A stretch of DNA of 64,000 nt. Source: Sphingobium sp. HWE2-09 (GTDB taxonomy: Bacteria > Pseudomonadota > Alphaproteobacteria > Sphingomonadales > Sphingomonadaceae). This document shows, in pieces, positions 42,841 through 51,682 of this stretch; positions within the stretch are counted from its first letter, which is position 1; the number at the start of each line of letters is the position of its first letter. The translations under genes were made by a program, and so were the position numbers. The notes below the pieces were generated by a model, which worked only from the letters and a program-made list of their open reading frames with translations, did no database searches and was not told where the DNA came from. The stretch spans positions 124,001 to 188,000 of the forward strand of contig NZ_JAYKZX010000001.1 in assembly GCF_035989265.1 (NCBI RefSeq), written 5' to 3'.

Positions 42841-44367
42841 TTACAGCCGCGCGGTGACCGCCTTGGTTTCCAGATAGGCATCCATTCCTTCCTTACCGAA
42901 TTCGCGGCCCCAGCCCGACTGGCCGTAGCCGCCGAAGGGGATGTTCGTACCGACCGCGCCATGGCAGTTGATCGACACATGGCCTGCGCGAATGCGAGAG
43001 ACCAGGCGGTGGGCGGTGGACAGGTCGCGGGTCCAGACGCTGCCCGACAGGCCGAACGGCGTGTCATTCGCTAATGCTGCGATACTGTCCAAGTCGTTGT
43101 CCGCAAAACGCTGCACCGTCATGACCGGGCCAAAAATCTCTTCCCGCACCACCGCCATGTCGGGGGTGGTGTTGGTGAAGATCGTCGGCTCGATAAAGTT
43201 GCCGGGGCGGTCGATCCGCTTACCGCCCGCCACCAGCGTGGCGCCCGCGGCTATCGCGCCGTCGATATAGCCCATCACCTTGGCGGTGTGCGCGTCGGAG
43301 ATCATCGGCCCCTGCTGCGTCGCCAGCGACAGGCCATGGCCTAGCGCCATCGACCCTGCAAAGGCAGCCAGCCCCTCGACCAGTTGATCGTGGATCGCGT
43401 CGTGGACGAAGATGCGCGTGCCAGCCATGCAGTTCTGACCCTGCAGGAAAAAGGTCGCTAGCGCTACGCCGGGGATGGCGAGCGAGAGGTCCGCGTCGGG
43501 CATGACGACGACCGGCGATTTTCCGCCGAGTTCCAGCGACACTTTCTTGAGGTTGCCCAGCGCCGCCTGCACGATCCGCTTGCCGGTGGCGGTGGAGCCC
43601 GTGAAGCTGATCTTGTCCACATCGGGATGTTCGGCCAGCCGCGCCCCGGCGGTCGCGCCCAGGCCATTGACGATGTTGACCACGCCAGAAGGGAAGCCCG
43701 CCTCCACGATCATCGCGCCCAGCGCCAAGATCGACAGGGGCGTTTCCTCCGACGGTTTGATGACCACGGTGCATCCGGCGGCGAGCGCGGGCGCGAGTTT
43801 CAAAATGGCGGTGGACAGCGGTACGTTCCACGGCACGATCTGGCCCGCGACGCCGACCGGTTCGCGCAGCGTATAGGTCAGCGCTTCGGCTTCGGCCGCG
43901 ACATGGCGCGGTGGGGCGATGGTCGTGCCCTCTATCCGCATGATCGCGCCCGCATAATAATCGACCATCTCGACGCAGTTGGCGACGGTCAGGCCCGCGA
44001 TGAACATGGGCATGCCATTGTCGAGCACGTCGAGTTCGGCGAGCAACTGGCTGTTGCCCTCCATGATACGGGCGAGGCGGAACAGCAGGGCGGTACGTTC
44101 CGATACGGTCATGCGCCGCCATGGCCCCTCGAACGCGCGGCGTGCGGCGGCGACGGCGCGGTCGATGTCCGACGCGTCGCCCATCTGCACGGTGGCAAGC
44201 GGCAGGCCGGTCGCGGGATCGGTGGTTACGCGCGTGCCGCCATGGCCATCGACCCATGCGCCATCGATCAGCAACCGGTGCGGTCCGTTCAGGAAGGCCG
44301 CCGTTTCCGGCGCGATGGCATGGCCGTCGAAAGGCTTTGCTGCGTCATTCATCACGGCGTCACTCAT
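42841..44367 (-). CDS. NAD(P)-dependent aldehyde dehydrogenase (second copy)
   Basis: A 508-residue aldehyde dehydrogenase. Motifs are VAGQIVPWNVPLST, LEHPDVDKISFTGSTATGK-type NAD region, the Glu in VSLELGGKSPVVV, the Cys in FFLQGQNCMAGTR (near residue 313) and REEIFGPVMTV. ATG 44367 overlaps the FAD hydroxylase stop (ATGA), so a longer frame to 44385 is rejected. It is co-transcribed with the hydroxylase. It likely oxidises an aldehyde arising from the hydroxylated aromatic compound. It is clearly distinct from the copy at 36415. Confidence 0.92.
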   Translation of the reverse strand: MSDAVMNDAAKPFDGHAIAPETAAFLNGPHRLLIDGAWVDGHGGTRVTTDPATGLPLATVQMGDASDIDRAVAAARRAFEGPWRRMTVSERTALLFRLARIMEGNSQLLAELDVLDNGMPMFIAGLTVANCVEMVDYYAGAIMRIEGTTIAPPRHVAAEAEALTYTLREPVGVAGQIVPWNVPLSTAILKLAPALAAGCTVVIKPSEETPLSILALGAMIVEAGFPSGVVNIVNGLGATAGARLAEHPDVDKISFTGSTATGKRIVQAALGNLKKVSLELGGKSPVVVMPDADLSLAIPGVALATFFLQGQNCMAGTRIFVHDAIHDQLVEGLAAFAGSMALGHGLSLATQQGPMISDAHTAKVMGYIDGAIAAGATLVAGGKRIDRPGNFIEPTIFTNTTPDMAVVREEIFGPVMTVQRFADNDLDSIAALANDTPFGLSGSVWTRDLSTAHRLVSRIRAGHVSINCHGAVGTNIPFGGYGQSGWGREFGKEGMDAYLETKAVTARL

Positions 44368-45515
44368 ACCGGCACCGTGCGGCAATCATAGTCGAACAGG
44401 CCCAGCAATTCCTCGTCGCGCATTTCGCCCAGACCAAAGCTGTTGGTTTCCTGCCCCTGCATGCGGTCGGCATTGGCGTTGGATTCGGCCTGGATGAAGC
44501 TGGCCCGCTCATGGCGTGCGGCGACATAACGGCGCAGGCCGTCTTCCACCGTGTCGCCCGCCGCCAGCGCGCGGGACAGCACGATCGCATCCTCGATCGC
44601 GCAGGCCGCCCCATGGCCCAGGAACGGCGTCATCGCATGGGCAGCGTCGCCCAGCAGCGTCACATTGCCATCCACCACCCAGTCGGGCAGCGCCTGGCGC
44701 GCGTTGATCGCCCATTTGAACAGCGGCACCTTGGCCGCCGCGCCGATCAGCGCCTGTACGTCCTCGCACCAGTCGGCATAGATCGCACCAAGATCAGCCG
44801 CGTCGGCGGGGATGGCCCAGCCTTCGTCGGTCCAGCCGGACTGGCGCGCGAAAAAGACGATGTTGAGCAATGTCCCGCCGCGCACCGGATAGCGCGTGAC
44901 CATCCGCCCCGGCCCGATATGGATGCCCGGATAATCGGCCAGCGGCTTGACCGCCCCCTCCACCGGGACGAGTGCACGCCAGGCGACATGGCCGGTGAAC
45001 TGGGCAGGCCTGGTTTCGAACCGTTCGCGCACGACCGACTTCACGCCGTCCGCGCCGACGATCACGTCGCCATCGACCCGGCTGCCATCCTTCAGGATGA
45101 CGCTGGTCCCTTCGGTCGCCACGGCGGCGGCATTGGTGCGCAGCGTCACGCCCGCTTTGCGCGCGGCGTCGAGCAATACGGTGTGCAGGTCGGCGCGGTG
45201 GACGGTGACGTAAGGGGCGCCATATTTTGCACGCTGGCTTTCCCGGTTGATGGGGATCAACGTGCGCCCGTCCTGCCAGTGCTGGATGCGTTGGCGCGAG
45301 GGTTCAATGCCCACGGCGGCGACCGCTTCGCACACGCCGATATGGTCCAGCCCCTTCATCGCGTTGGGCGACAGGGTGACGCCCGCGCCGATCTCACCGA
45401 ATTGCGGCGCGGCTTCCAGCAGGGTGACGGGCAGGCCCGCCTGGGCGATGGCGGTGGCGGCAGTCATGCCGCCGATCCCGCCACCGACAATCACGACATG
45501 TTTGGAAGCAACCAT
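44364..45515 (-). CDS. FAD-dependent aromatic monooxygenase (salicylate/3-hydroxybenzoate hydroxylase-like)
   Basis: A 383-residue group A flavoprotein monooxygenase. FAD motifs are VVIVGGGIGGMTAATAIA near residue 7, the DG-type motif VIVGADGVKSVVRERF near 150 and GDAAHAMTPFLGHGAACAIE near 285. These match the salicylate hydroxylase/3-hydroxybenzoate 6-hydroxylase/6-hydroxynicotinate 3-monooxygenase branch, which hydroxylates aromatic or heteroaromatic acids using NAD(P)H. A promoter-like sequence and operator-like site G lie upstream. First gene of a two-gene operon with an aldehyde dehydrogenase. Confidence 0.92.
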   Translation of the reverse strand: MVASKHVVIVGGGIGGMTAATAIAQAGLPVTLLEAAPQFGEIGAGVTLSPNAMKGLDHIGVCEAVAAVGIEPSRQRIQHWQDGRTLIPINRESQRAKYGAPYVTVHRADLHTVLLDAARKAGVTLRTNAAAVATEGTSVILKDGSRVDGDVIVGADGVKSVVRERFETRPAQFTGHVAWRALVPVEGAVKPLADYPGIHIGPGRMVTRYPVRGGTLLNIVFFARQSGWTDEGWAIPADAADLGAIYADWCEDVQALIGAAAKVPLFKWAINARQALPDWVVDGNVTLLGDAAHAMTPFLGHGAACAIEDAIVLSRALAAGDTVEDGLRRYVAARHERASFIQAESNANADRMQGQETNSFGLGEMRDEELLGLFDYDCRTVPV

Positions 45516-45523
45516 TTCTCACC

Positions 45524-45553
45524 ATTATAGCAGAGGATCAAACGCCATTTGAA
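45524..45553 (-). promoter_or_regulatory. possible sigma-70 promoter of the FAD hydroxylase operon
   Basis: On the minus strand TATAAT (plus 45524-45529) with TTCAAA (plus 45548-45553) 18 bases upstream. The -10 box ends only 8 bases before the ATG, so the transcript would have almost no leader. Site G lies about 35 bases further upstream of the -35, a position usual for an activator. Confidence 0.4.
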
Positions 45554-45588
45554 CGCTGTTGCCCACTGCCACGATGAGGGACGAGATA

Positions 45589-45603
45589 CTATCCGGTATG
45601 CGG
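45589..45603 (+). promoter_or_regulatory. operator-like site G (YTATCCGNNNNNCGG)
   Basis: CTATCCGGTATGCGG followed by TTA, so the symmetry extends (TATCCG to CGGTTA). It lies 74-88 bases upstream of the FAD hydroxylase start, close to the distance seen for sites A, B, C1 and F. Confidence 0.55.
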
Positions 45604-45651
45604 TTAACGATGCCATCAACGGATACAGGTCTGGGTGCCGCCCGCCCATTT

Positions 45652-48600
45652 TTAGGGCTTGGCGGCGTAGAGCGCGTGGTGCGTCAGGATGAACAGCGTG
45701 CGCTTGTCGGGGCCGCCGAACAGGATCTGCAAGGGCCGTTCCGGCACGTCGATCCTGCCGGTTTCCCGGCCATCCGCGCCATAGACAAAGATCTGGCCAT
45801 TCGCGACGTAGACGCGCCCCTGCCCGTCCACCGCGACGCTTTCGCCGCCGCGATTGGCGAAGGGTTTGAGATTGGTCAGCGTGCCGCCCGCGCCGACCGT
45901 GCCACTATAGGTGATATTCTCCGACCCGTTGGTGACGAACAGTCGTTCACCTGCTTTGCCCCCGACCAGGCCATTGGCGTTCAGGCTGTCCGACCAACGC
46001 CAGCCGACATGATTGACCGGTCCCTGTTGCCAGACGCGGAAGGCGGGCAGCGACAGGCTGCCGTCGGGAGATACATATTCGCGCGCCTTGGGCGTGCCGA
46101 CGTCGCGAGCGAACATGTCGGCGAGCGTCGTGAATGTGTAAGTCTTGGGATCAAGCTGGTCCCGAAACTCGCCATTGTTCCACCAGTTGACCGGCAGCAG
46201 CGTCTTCGCCGTGCCGTTCGCGCGGACCGGCGTTGGCTGGATCAGCGTCATCTGGTCCGGCGGGCCGTTCGGGTCGATCGAATAGACGCCGGCCTTTGGT
46301 CCGAGCGACGACAACACCAGCAGGTGCCCCGATGCGTCGATCGCCAGATTGACCGGATCGAGCGCCTGATCGCGCACGATCTCCAGCCCCTTGCCCTCGC
46401 TCCAGCGATGAATGCGCTGGAACCGGCGGTCGATGAAATAGAGCGCGCCCTGCGCATCGACGGTCGCGCCGGAAATCGACCAGAAGCCGTCCTCCAGCTT
46501 TTCGACCGGCGTGATACTGGGCGAGGCGGGCGGGATGGCGCGATCGGCTGCACCGATGTCGAGGCGCGCGAACTCGCGTTCCCGCACGAAGCGTTTGGCC
46601 GTCACGTCCTCGATCGCATTGTCGAACGGATATTTGCTGGCGCGCAGGAAGGTGCCGCAGCCCTCGTCGTCGCAGGTCGCAAAGCCGCTTTCGGCGTTAA
46701 TGTGGACGTTGCGGAAGCGGATGGCGCTGGAATTGGTCAGCTTCACCGCGCTTTCCTCCGGCGCGTAGGTGCGGGTGACGCGATAGCCGTGATAATTGGC
46801 GAACAGCAGGTTTTTCGAATTGCGGATGTCGAGCGAGATAGCGTCGGGACCGTCATCGACCTCCTGCTCCGTCTGCGGGGCGAGGAATTCCCAATTCTGC
46901 ACATTGTCGAGGACGATTTCGTTGCGGGCATGATGTTCGACCGACATTTCATAGACATGGCCGGGCGTGCTGGTGTTGGTGACGTGCAGGCCCGATTGAG
47001 CGAAGCTATTGGGACTCCAGACGTTGGCGAAGGTGCCACCGCCACCGTCGGTCACCCAGATGCTGGGATATTGCGCGTCCAGCCGCCCGTCGGTGATGGG
47101 GTCACCCGCGTTGACGCGCAAGGCGCCCAGCATCTTGCCGTCCGCCGTCGGGGTGCCGCCGCCGCCCATGATCTTCACGTCCTCGACCAGGCTGTTCTCG
47201 CCCGACCGCCACAGCAGCGCGGAGGCACGAGGATTGACCCGCCCGGTGAAGAGGCCAAGGCCCGAGAGGATATTGTCGCCGCCCTTGGGGCTTTCCAGGA
47301 TCGGCAGCACCGGTCCCAGCCCTGCATGGGCGGGATTGTCGTCGGGAATGTAGAGCTGGGTAATGGCGGGGTGCAGGCCGATCAGGATGCTGTCGGGGCG
47401 CAGAATCAGCGGGTTCGTCACCTTGTAGAAACCGACCGGGAAATAGAGGACGCGGTGGCTGTCGATCGCCTTCTGGATCGCGGCGGTGTCGTCCGCTTTG
47501 CTATCTCCCATGATACCCAGCGACCGGACGTTGACCCAATCGGCCATGGCGGGCAGGTCGCGAATGGCTGGCGCGCGGCGGGCGGGCATGGCGGATAGCG
47601 GCTGGATGTCCGCGTCGGTCCTGTAATCGCCCGTGTGGCCGAGGTCGGGGATGGCGAGGCCGTAGGAGAAGGATGCGATCTTATAGGCCTTGCCCTTGCC
47701 ATCGATCATCCGGCCGCTATCGCGGAAGCGGGCGAAGACCGGGGCGTTCACGGCCAGCGCATTGTCGAAGCCGATCTGGGTGAAGACATTCTTCTCGTTG
47801 GAGATGATGACGCCCGCCTTCGATATATTTTCGAAGCGCACATCCTTGCCCCACAGGCTGTCGCTGTAACCGCGGTCGATCTCTATGCCGACCGGCGTGT
47901 TGCGGATGGCGACGTTGACCAGCGTGAGGTCCACCTCATGCTCGCGGATCGCGGCCTGGCTCTGCCCGTCGAAACTGGAATCGAGCAGGGTGAATTGCCA
48001 GGCGGGGGACGTCTTTTCGGTGACGATGCCATAGCGGCCGCCCTGAAAATGGACATTCTCCATGACATTGCCGGCCTGATAGACGCCGGCAAAGGCGGTC
48101 CCAAGACGGAACTCCATATGGCTGAGGAAGGCATGTTGCGCCATGCGGAAACGCACGCCCGCCGCCGCCGGATTGCCCGGTGCGATCTCTATATCGACAT
48201 TGCTCATCGACGAATAGAAGGTGCCCGAATTGGCGTCGCGCACCACTTTGTCGCGGGGGACGATCGTGGGCACGGGGACGGGCACCTTGCCCACCCGATA
48301 TTGATCGCCGCCGCCAAAGACGATCATAGTCGATACGCCCTTCTGGAAACCCGGCGTGCGGGCGCCCAGCAGGATGACCGGGCGGGTCGGCCCGACGCCA
48401 TAGACGCGGACGCCCGCGGGCACGACCAGCGTCTGGCTGATGCGGTAGGTGCCCGATGGCAGGAAGACGATGCCATGGCCGGTCGTGTCGCGCGCTTGGT
48501 CCAGCGCCTGCTGGATCGCGGCACTGTCGTCCGCTCGGCCGTCGCCGCTGGCCTTCACCGTGACGGCGGTCGGTTCTTCGGGTGCTACAGGGAAAACCGA

Positions 48601-48675
48601 TTGGGTCGCGGCCCAAGCCGGTGTTGCCAGAGTGGTCGCCGCCAATAAAGCGGCGGTCATGCTGCGTGCGATCAT
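45652..48675 (-). CDS. exported beta-helix (pectate lyase superfamily) protein fused to an SMP-30/NHL-like propeller
   Basis: A 1007-residue exported protein. A signal peptide ends near PAWAA. Two pectate-lyase-3-like beta-helix starts are visible: AVTVKASGDGRADDSAAIQQ (about 38) and VRSLGIMGDSKADDTAAIQK (about 385), each followed by helix repeats (GIVFLPSGTYRIS; VLYFPVGFYKVTN). From about residue 720, repeated WSISGATVDAQGALYFIDRR, PVNLAIDASGHLLVLS and ESVAVDGQGRVYVANGQIFV look like a gluconolactonase/NHL propeller. The double helix recalls GH55 or rhamnogalacturonan-type enzymes. No catalytic residues can be assigned by eye. The fusion suggests binding or cleavage of a plant or algal polysaccharide. 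Confidence 0.82.
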   Translation of the reverse strand: MIARSMTAALLAATTLATPAWAATQSVFPVAPEEPTAVTVKASGDGRADDSAAIQQALDQARDTTGHGIVFLPSGTYRISQTLVVPAGVRVYGVGPTRPVILLGARTPGFQKGVSTMIVFGGGDQYRVGKVPVPVPTIVPRDKVVRDANSGTFYSSMSNVDIEIAPGNPAAAGVRFRMAQHAFLSHMEFRLGTAFAGVYQAGNVMENVHFQGGRYGIVTEKTSPAWQFTLLDSSFDGQSQAAIREHEVDLTLVNVAIRNTPVGIEIDRGYSDSLWGKDVRFENISKAGVIISNEKNVFTQIGFDNALAVNAPVFARFRDSGRMIDGKGKAYKIASFSYGLAIPDLGHTGDYRTDADIQPLSAMPARRAPAIRDLPAMADWVNVRSLGIMGDSKADDTAAIQKAIDSHRVLYFPVGFYKVTNPLILRPDSILIGLHPAITQLYIPDDNPAHAGLGPVLPILESPKGGDNILSGLGLFTGRVNPRASALLWRSGENSLVEDVKIMGGGGTPTADGKMLGALRVNAGDPITDGRLDAQYPSIWVTDGGGGTFANVWSPNSFAQSGLHVTNTSTPGHVYEMSVEHHARNEIVLDNVQNWEFLAPQTEQEVDDGPDAISLDIRNSKNLLFANYHGYRVTRTYAPEESAVKLTNSSAIRFRNVHINAESGFATCDDEGCGTFLRASKYPFDNAIEDVTAKRFVREREFARLDIGAADRAIPPASPSITPVEKLEDGFWSISGATVDAQGALYFIDRRFQRIHRWSEGKGLEIVRDQALDPVNLAIDASGHLLVLSSLGPKAGVYSIDPNGPPDQMTLIQPTPVRANGTAKTLLPVNWWNNGEFRDQLDPKTYTFTTLADMFARDVGTPKAREYVSPDGSLSLPAFRVWQQGPVNHVGWRWSDSLNANGLVGGKAGERLFVTNGSENITYSGTVGAGGTLTNLKPFANRGGESVAVDGQGRVYVANGQIFVYGADGRETGRIDVPERPLQILFGGPDKRTLFILTHHALYAAKP

Positions 48676-48875
48676 AGCCGACCTTCCATCTTGTTATCTT
48701 GCTGCGTCGCACGGCTATAAGGTGAGGCTGCCTTTGGCACTTGCGACCAAGGTCGTAGTTTTCATGGCCTCGGCCGGGCTGGTACAAGGGTCTGCGCCAT
48801 TGCGATGCACGTCAGACCGTCGCCTACTCTACAAAAGACGTTGCTTTGCCGCCATTTGCCGATCCCCTGTCCCCA

Positions 48876-49301
48876 ATGCCTTTGGCCGTGATCGTCATGG
48901 GAGTGAGCGGCTGCGGCAAATCGACACTGGGGGCGTTACTGGCCGACGCGTTCGCGTGCCCGTTTCTGGAAGGCGACGACTATCATGCGCCCGACGCGGT
49001 CGAGAAGATGCGGCGTGGCGATCCGCTGATGGACGAGGATCGCTGACCCTGGCTCGACCGGTTGGCGCAGGCCAGTGTGACAGCGATGGAGACATTTGTA
49101 ACGGTTATTACGGCCTGCTGCGCCCCGCGGAAAAGCTACCGGGATCGGCTGCGTGCGGGCATCGGCGCGCCGGTGCGCTTCGTGCTGCTGGAACATGGTC
49201 GGGAACGGCCCTCAGCCGATGAGGTAGCGCTGGTCCTGAACAGTAGCGTGGACCAACCAATTCTTTTTAATCAATCACTTAGTTGGATATACAGCAGCTG
49301 A
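48876..49301 (+). pseudogene. gluconokinase remnant with in-frame stop and internal deletion
   Basis: The frame starts as a typical GntK gluconokinase: PLAVIVMGVSGCGKSTLGAL (P-loop), CPFLEGDDYHAPDAVEKM and GDPLMDEDR. The next codon, normally Trp (TGG), is TGA at 49044-49046. The same frame then continues PWLDRLAQASVTAMETFVTV, CAPRKSYRDRLRAG and VRFVLLEHGRER, all GntK-like. After that, about 30 residues normally containing the second substrate region seem to be missing before DEVALVLNSS. The product is therefore not a working kinase. It lies next to an intact GntP permease and FadR-type regulator. Confidence 0.88.
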
Positions 49302-49305
49302 TAAG

Positions 49306-50022
49306 TCACGACATCAGCCGCCGTCGCCCTTCCCATAAATGCCAGCGCATGGCGAGGGCCGCACCTTCGGCGTCCTGTGCGCGAATGGCCGCGACGATCT
49401 GGTCATGTTCGCGCAGCATCGTCGCAATCACCTCCGGCGGGCGCGACCGGCTGATATCCACGCCCGCGCGCATGATCTTGTCGACATCGGCGTGAAGCGC
49501 GTCGAAAGCGACGAGAAAGGCAGGATTGCCGGTCGCCTGCGCGATGCGGCGGTGGAGTTCCATATCCTCCACATGGGCCGGTTCGCTCGACAGCAGGGCG
49601 GCGCGCAGCAATTCCATGCCCTCTTCTACATCCGCCATGTCCTGCGGCGTTCGGCGATTGGCCGCCAGGCGCGCCGCCTCCGCCTCCAGCACGAAGCGCA
49701 CTTCATAGCTGCCTAGCGTCGTCGGTAACTCGGTGGACGGCATGAAGGCGGCGAGCCGGTCCGATGGGCGGCTCTTGACGAAGGAGCCGGCGCCCCGCCG
49801 CGCCTCCGTAATGCCGTCCGACGCCAGCCGCATCAGCGCTTCGCGCACGATCGCGCGCGACACGCCGAACATTTCGGCCAAGCGCGCTTCGGCAGGCAGG
49901 CGGTCGCCCACATCCAGCGCTTCGCCCTTGATAATGTCCACAATCGCGGCATAGACATGATCGGACAGACGCGTCTGGTTCAACGGGCCATGGGCAGGGC
50001 GCGAGAAGAAATGGTTCGCCAT
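49306..50022 (-). CDS. GntR/FadR-family transcriptional regulator
   Basis: A 238-residue FadR-subfamily regulator. The N-terminal winged helix is RLSDHVYAAIVDIIKGEALD, RLPAEARLAEMFGVSRAIVR and EALMRLASDGITEARRGAGS. The C-terminal FCD domain has YEVRFVLEAEAARLAA and HRRIAQATGNPAF, with His/Asp residues fit for a metal-carboxylate effector. It lies 1 base downstream of the gntP-type stop and is probably co-transcribed. It would respond to a sugar acid such as gluconate. Confidence 0.9.
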   Translation of the reverse strand: MANHFFSRPAHGPLNQTRLSDHVYAAIVDIIKGEALDVGDRLPAEARLAEMFGVSRAIVREALMRLASDGITEARRGAGSFVKSRPSDRLAAFMPSTELPTTLGSYEVRFVLEAEAARLAANRRTPQDMADVEEGMELLRAALLSSEPAHVEDMELHRRIAQATGNPAFLVAFDALHADVDKIMRAGVDISRSRPPEVIATMLREHDQIVAAIRAQDAEGAALAMRWHLWEGRRRLMS

Positions 50023-50023
50023 T

Positions 50024-51370
50024 TTAGAAAATGCTGCTGGCGAGCAACACCAGCAACAGTCCGACGATCGCGACCACCGTTTCCATGATCGACCAGGTCT
50101 TGAACGTACCCGCCATATCCGTGCCTAGATAGCTTTTCACCAGCCAGAAGCCGGGATCGTTGACGTGGGAGAAGAAGAGCGAGCCGGCACCGATGGCAAG
50201 GACCATCCATTCCGGCTCCACGCCCGATGCCGCGACCAGCCCCTGCATGACGCCTGCGGTCGTGATCGTCGCCACGGTGGCCGAGCCGGTGGCCAAGCGG
50301 ATGCAGACCGACACGCCCCAGGCGAGGATGAGCGGCGAAATCGCGCCGCCATCGGCCACCCGCACCAGCATGTCCGACAGCCCGGCCGTCACCAGCACCT
50401 GCTTGAGCGCCCCGCCAGCGCCGATCGCCAGGATGATGCCGCCAGCAGGCGTCATCGCTTCGGTCCAGATTGCATTTTGGATCGTGCGATCGGTAATGCG
50501 GCCGCCGAACAGCAACGGCAAGGCGGCGAGGACGGCGACCAGCAGCGCCACCACCGGATCGCTGACCCAGCTGAGCCAGTAGAAATGCACAGCCACCGCA
50601 GGGGGCAGCAGCGCGACGGCCTGCCCGGCCGCGATCAGGACGACCGGCAGCAGCACGGCCGCCAGCGAGCGGGCGACGGATGGGGTGGCGACATCGACCT
50701 TGACCGGATCGAGCAGCGGCGGGCTGAGCTTGACGCCGGGCGCGGTGAAGCGCGCCAGTAGTGGCCCGGCGATGATCGCGGTCGGGATACCGATGATCAG
50801 ACCGTAGAGCAGGGTCAGGCCAAGATTGGCGCCCAAGGCATTGACCGCCAGCAACGGTCCAGGATGTGGGGGCACGAGCGCATGGACGACCGACAGGCCC
50901 GCCAGCGCGGGGAGCATCAGGCGCAACTTTGCGGTATCGCCATTCTGGCTTGCGGGCAACGCAGCCGCGGCGGAGGCGACGATTGGTAGCAACAAGACCA
51001 GACCGGTTTCGAAGAAGAGCGGCAGGCCGATGACAATCGCGGTGAACAGGCTGGCCCATGGCGCGCCTTTCACCCCCGACAGGCGCAACGCGGCGCGGGC
51101 CATGCCGCCAGCGCCATCGGACAATTGCAGCATCGCGCCGAGGCCGAGGCCGAGCGCGACGACCAGACCCGTACCGCCCAGAATAGCGCCTGCACCCTTT
51201 TCGACCGCCTTGGCGGTTTCTTCCATGGGCAGGCCCGCGAGCAAGCCCACGGTGAAGGCGCCGCACAGAAGGCCGACGAACGGATGCAGGCGGCCCCGGA
51301 TGATAAGGAAGATGGAGAGCGCTATGCCGATGACGGCTGACAGGATTAGGCGATAGTCCGCCGGTGTCAT
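50024..51370 (-). CDS. gntP: GntP-family gluconate/sugar-acid permease
   Basis: A 448-residue permease with about 12-14 hydrophobic segments. GntP motifs are GRLHPFVGLLCGAFTVGLLAG near the start, GTGLVVALGLGLGAMLQLSD, FFETGLVLLLPIV and LVPPHPGPLLAVNALGANLG. The LPPAVAVHFYWLSWVSDPVVA and GGGALKQVLV-type segments follow. The family takes up D-gluconate and related acids with protons. A kinase gene next to it would normally be needed, but the local gluconokinase is broken. Confidence 0.92.
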   Translation of the reverse strand: MTPADYRLILSAVIGIALSIFLIIRGRLHPFVGLLCGAFTVGLLAGLPMEETAKAVEKGAGAILGGTGLVVALGLGLGAMLQLSDGAGGMARAALRLSGVKGAPWASLFTAIVIGLPLFFETGLVLLLPIVASAAAALPASQNGDTAKLRLMLPALAGLSVVHALVPPHPGPLLAVNALGANLGLTLLYGLIIGIPTAIIAGPLLARFTAPGVKLSPPLLDPVKVDVATPSVARSLAAVLLPVVLIAAGQAVALLPPAVAVHFYWLSWVSDPVVALLVAVLAALPLLFGGRITDRTIQNAIWTEAMTPAGGIILAIGAGGALKQVLVTAGLSDMLVRVADGGAISPLILAWGVSVCIRLATGSATVATITTAGVMQGLVAASGVEPEWMVLAIGAGSLFFSHVNDPGFWLVKSYLGTDMAGTFKTWSIMETVVAIVGLLLVLLASSIF

Positions 51371-51682
51371 CGCCCGAAGGCTCCGCCGTTGGACAGTCTG
51401 GTCGGGCGATGATCGACCCCGGTCGGCCGACGCAATGTTAACGTCATCCTTCTCCCCTTCTGGCTTGCCGTAATAGCGGCGCTCCGCATAAGCGTCTTCA
51501 TAAAGCTGTTAGACAGATATCGCGTCTTTTCAGGATATTCTATGGTCGCGACGTCGTATATCGCATTTCCGACTTGAACCTGTCGGACCAATCCCGTTAT
51601 TGTTAGCGCTAACGATCTTGATTAAGCTGGCAGGCCAAAACAGGCTGGCTGATCCAAGGCGGATCGAACAGGGAGAGGACGG
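51371..51682. promoter_or_regulatory. divergent control region with LacI-type palindrome
   Basis: A 312-base gap between gntP and the LuxR-type gene. A perfect palindrome GTTAGCGCTAAC (51602-51613) has the CG-centred form of LacI-family operators, such as those bound by the gluconate repressor of enterobacteria. No LacI-family gene is in the window. A ribosome binding site GGGAGAGGA precedes the rightward ATG. An open frame at 51367-51591 has no support. Confidence 0.5.

Noticed and set aside
44878..44892. A YTATCCGNNNNNCGG match inside the FAD hydroxylase gene
   Set aside because: It is inside coding sequence well away from a start codon and encodes conserved residues (TRYPVRGG); treated as a chance match and counted as background.
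49044..49046. TGA in gluconokinase as a selenocysteine codon
   Set aside because: The family has Trp there, no SECIS-like hairpin is apparent, and the frame also carries an internal deletion.
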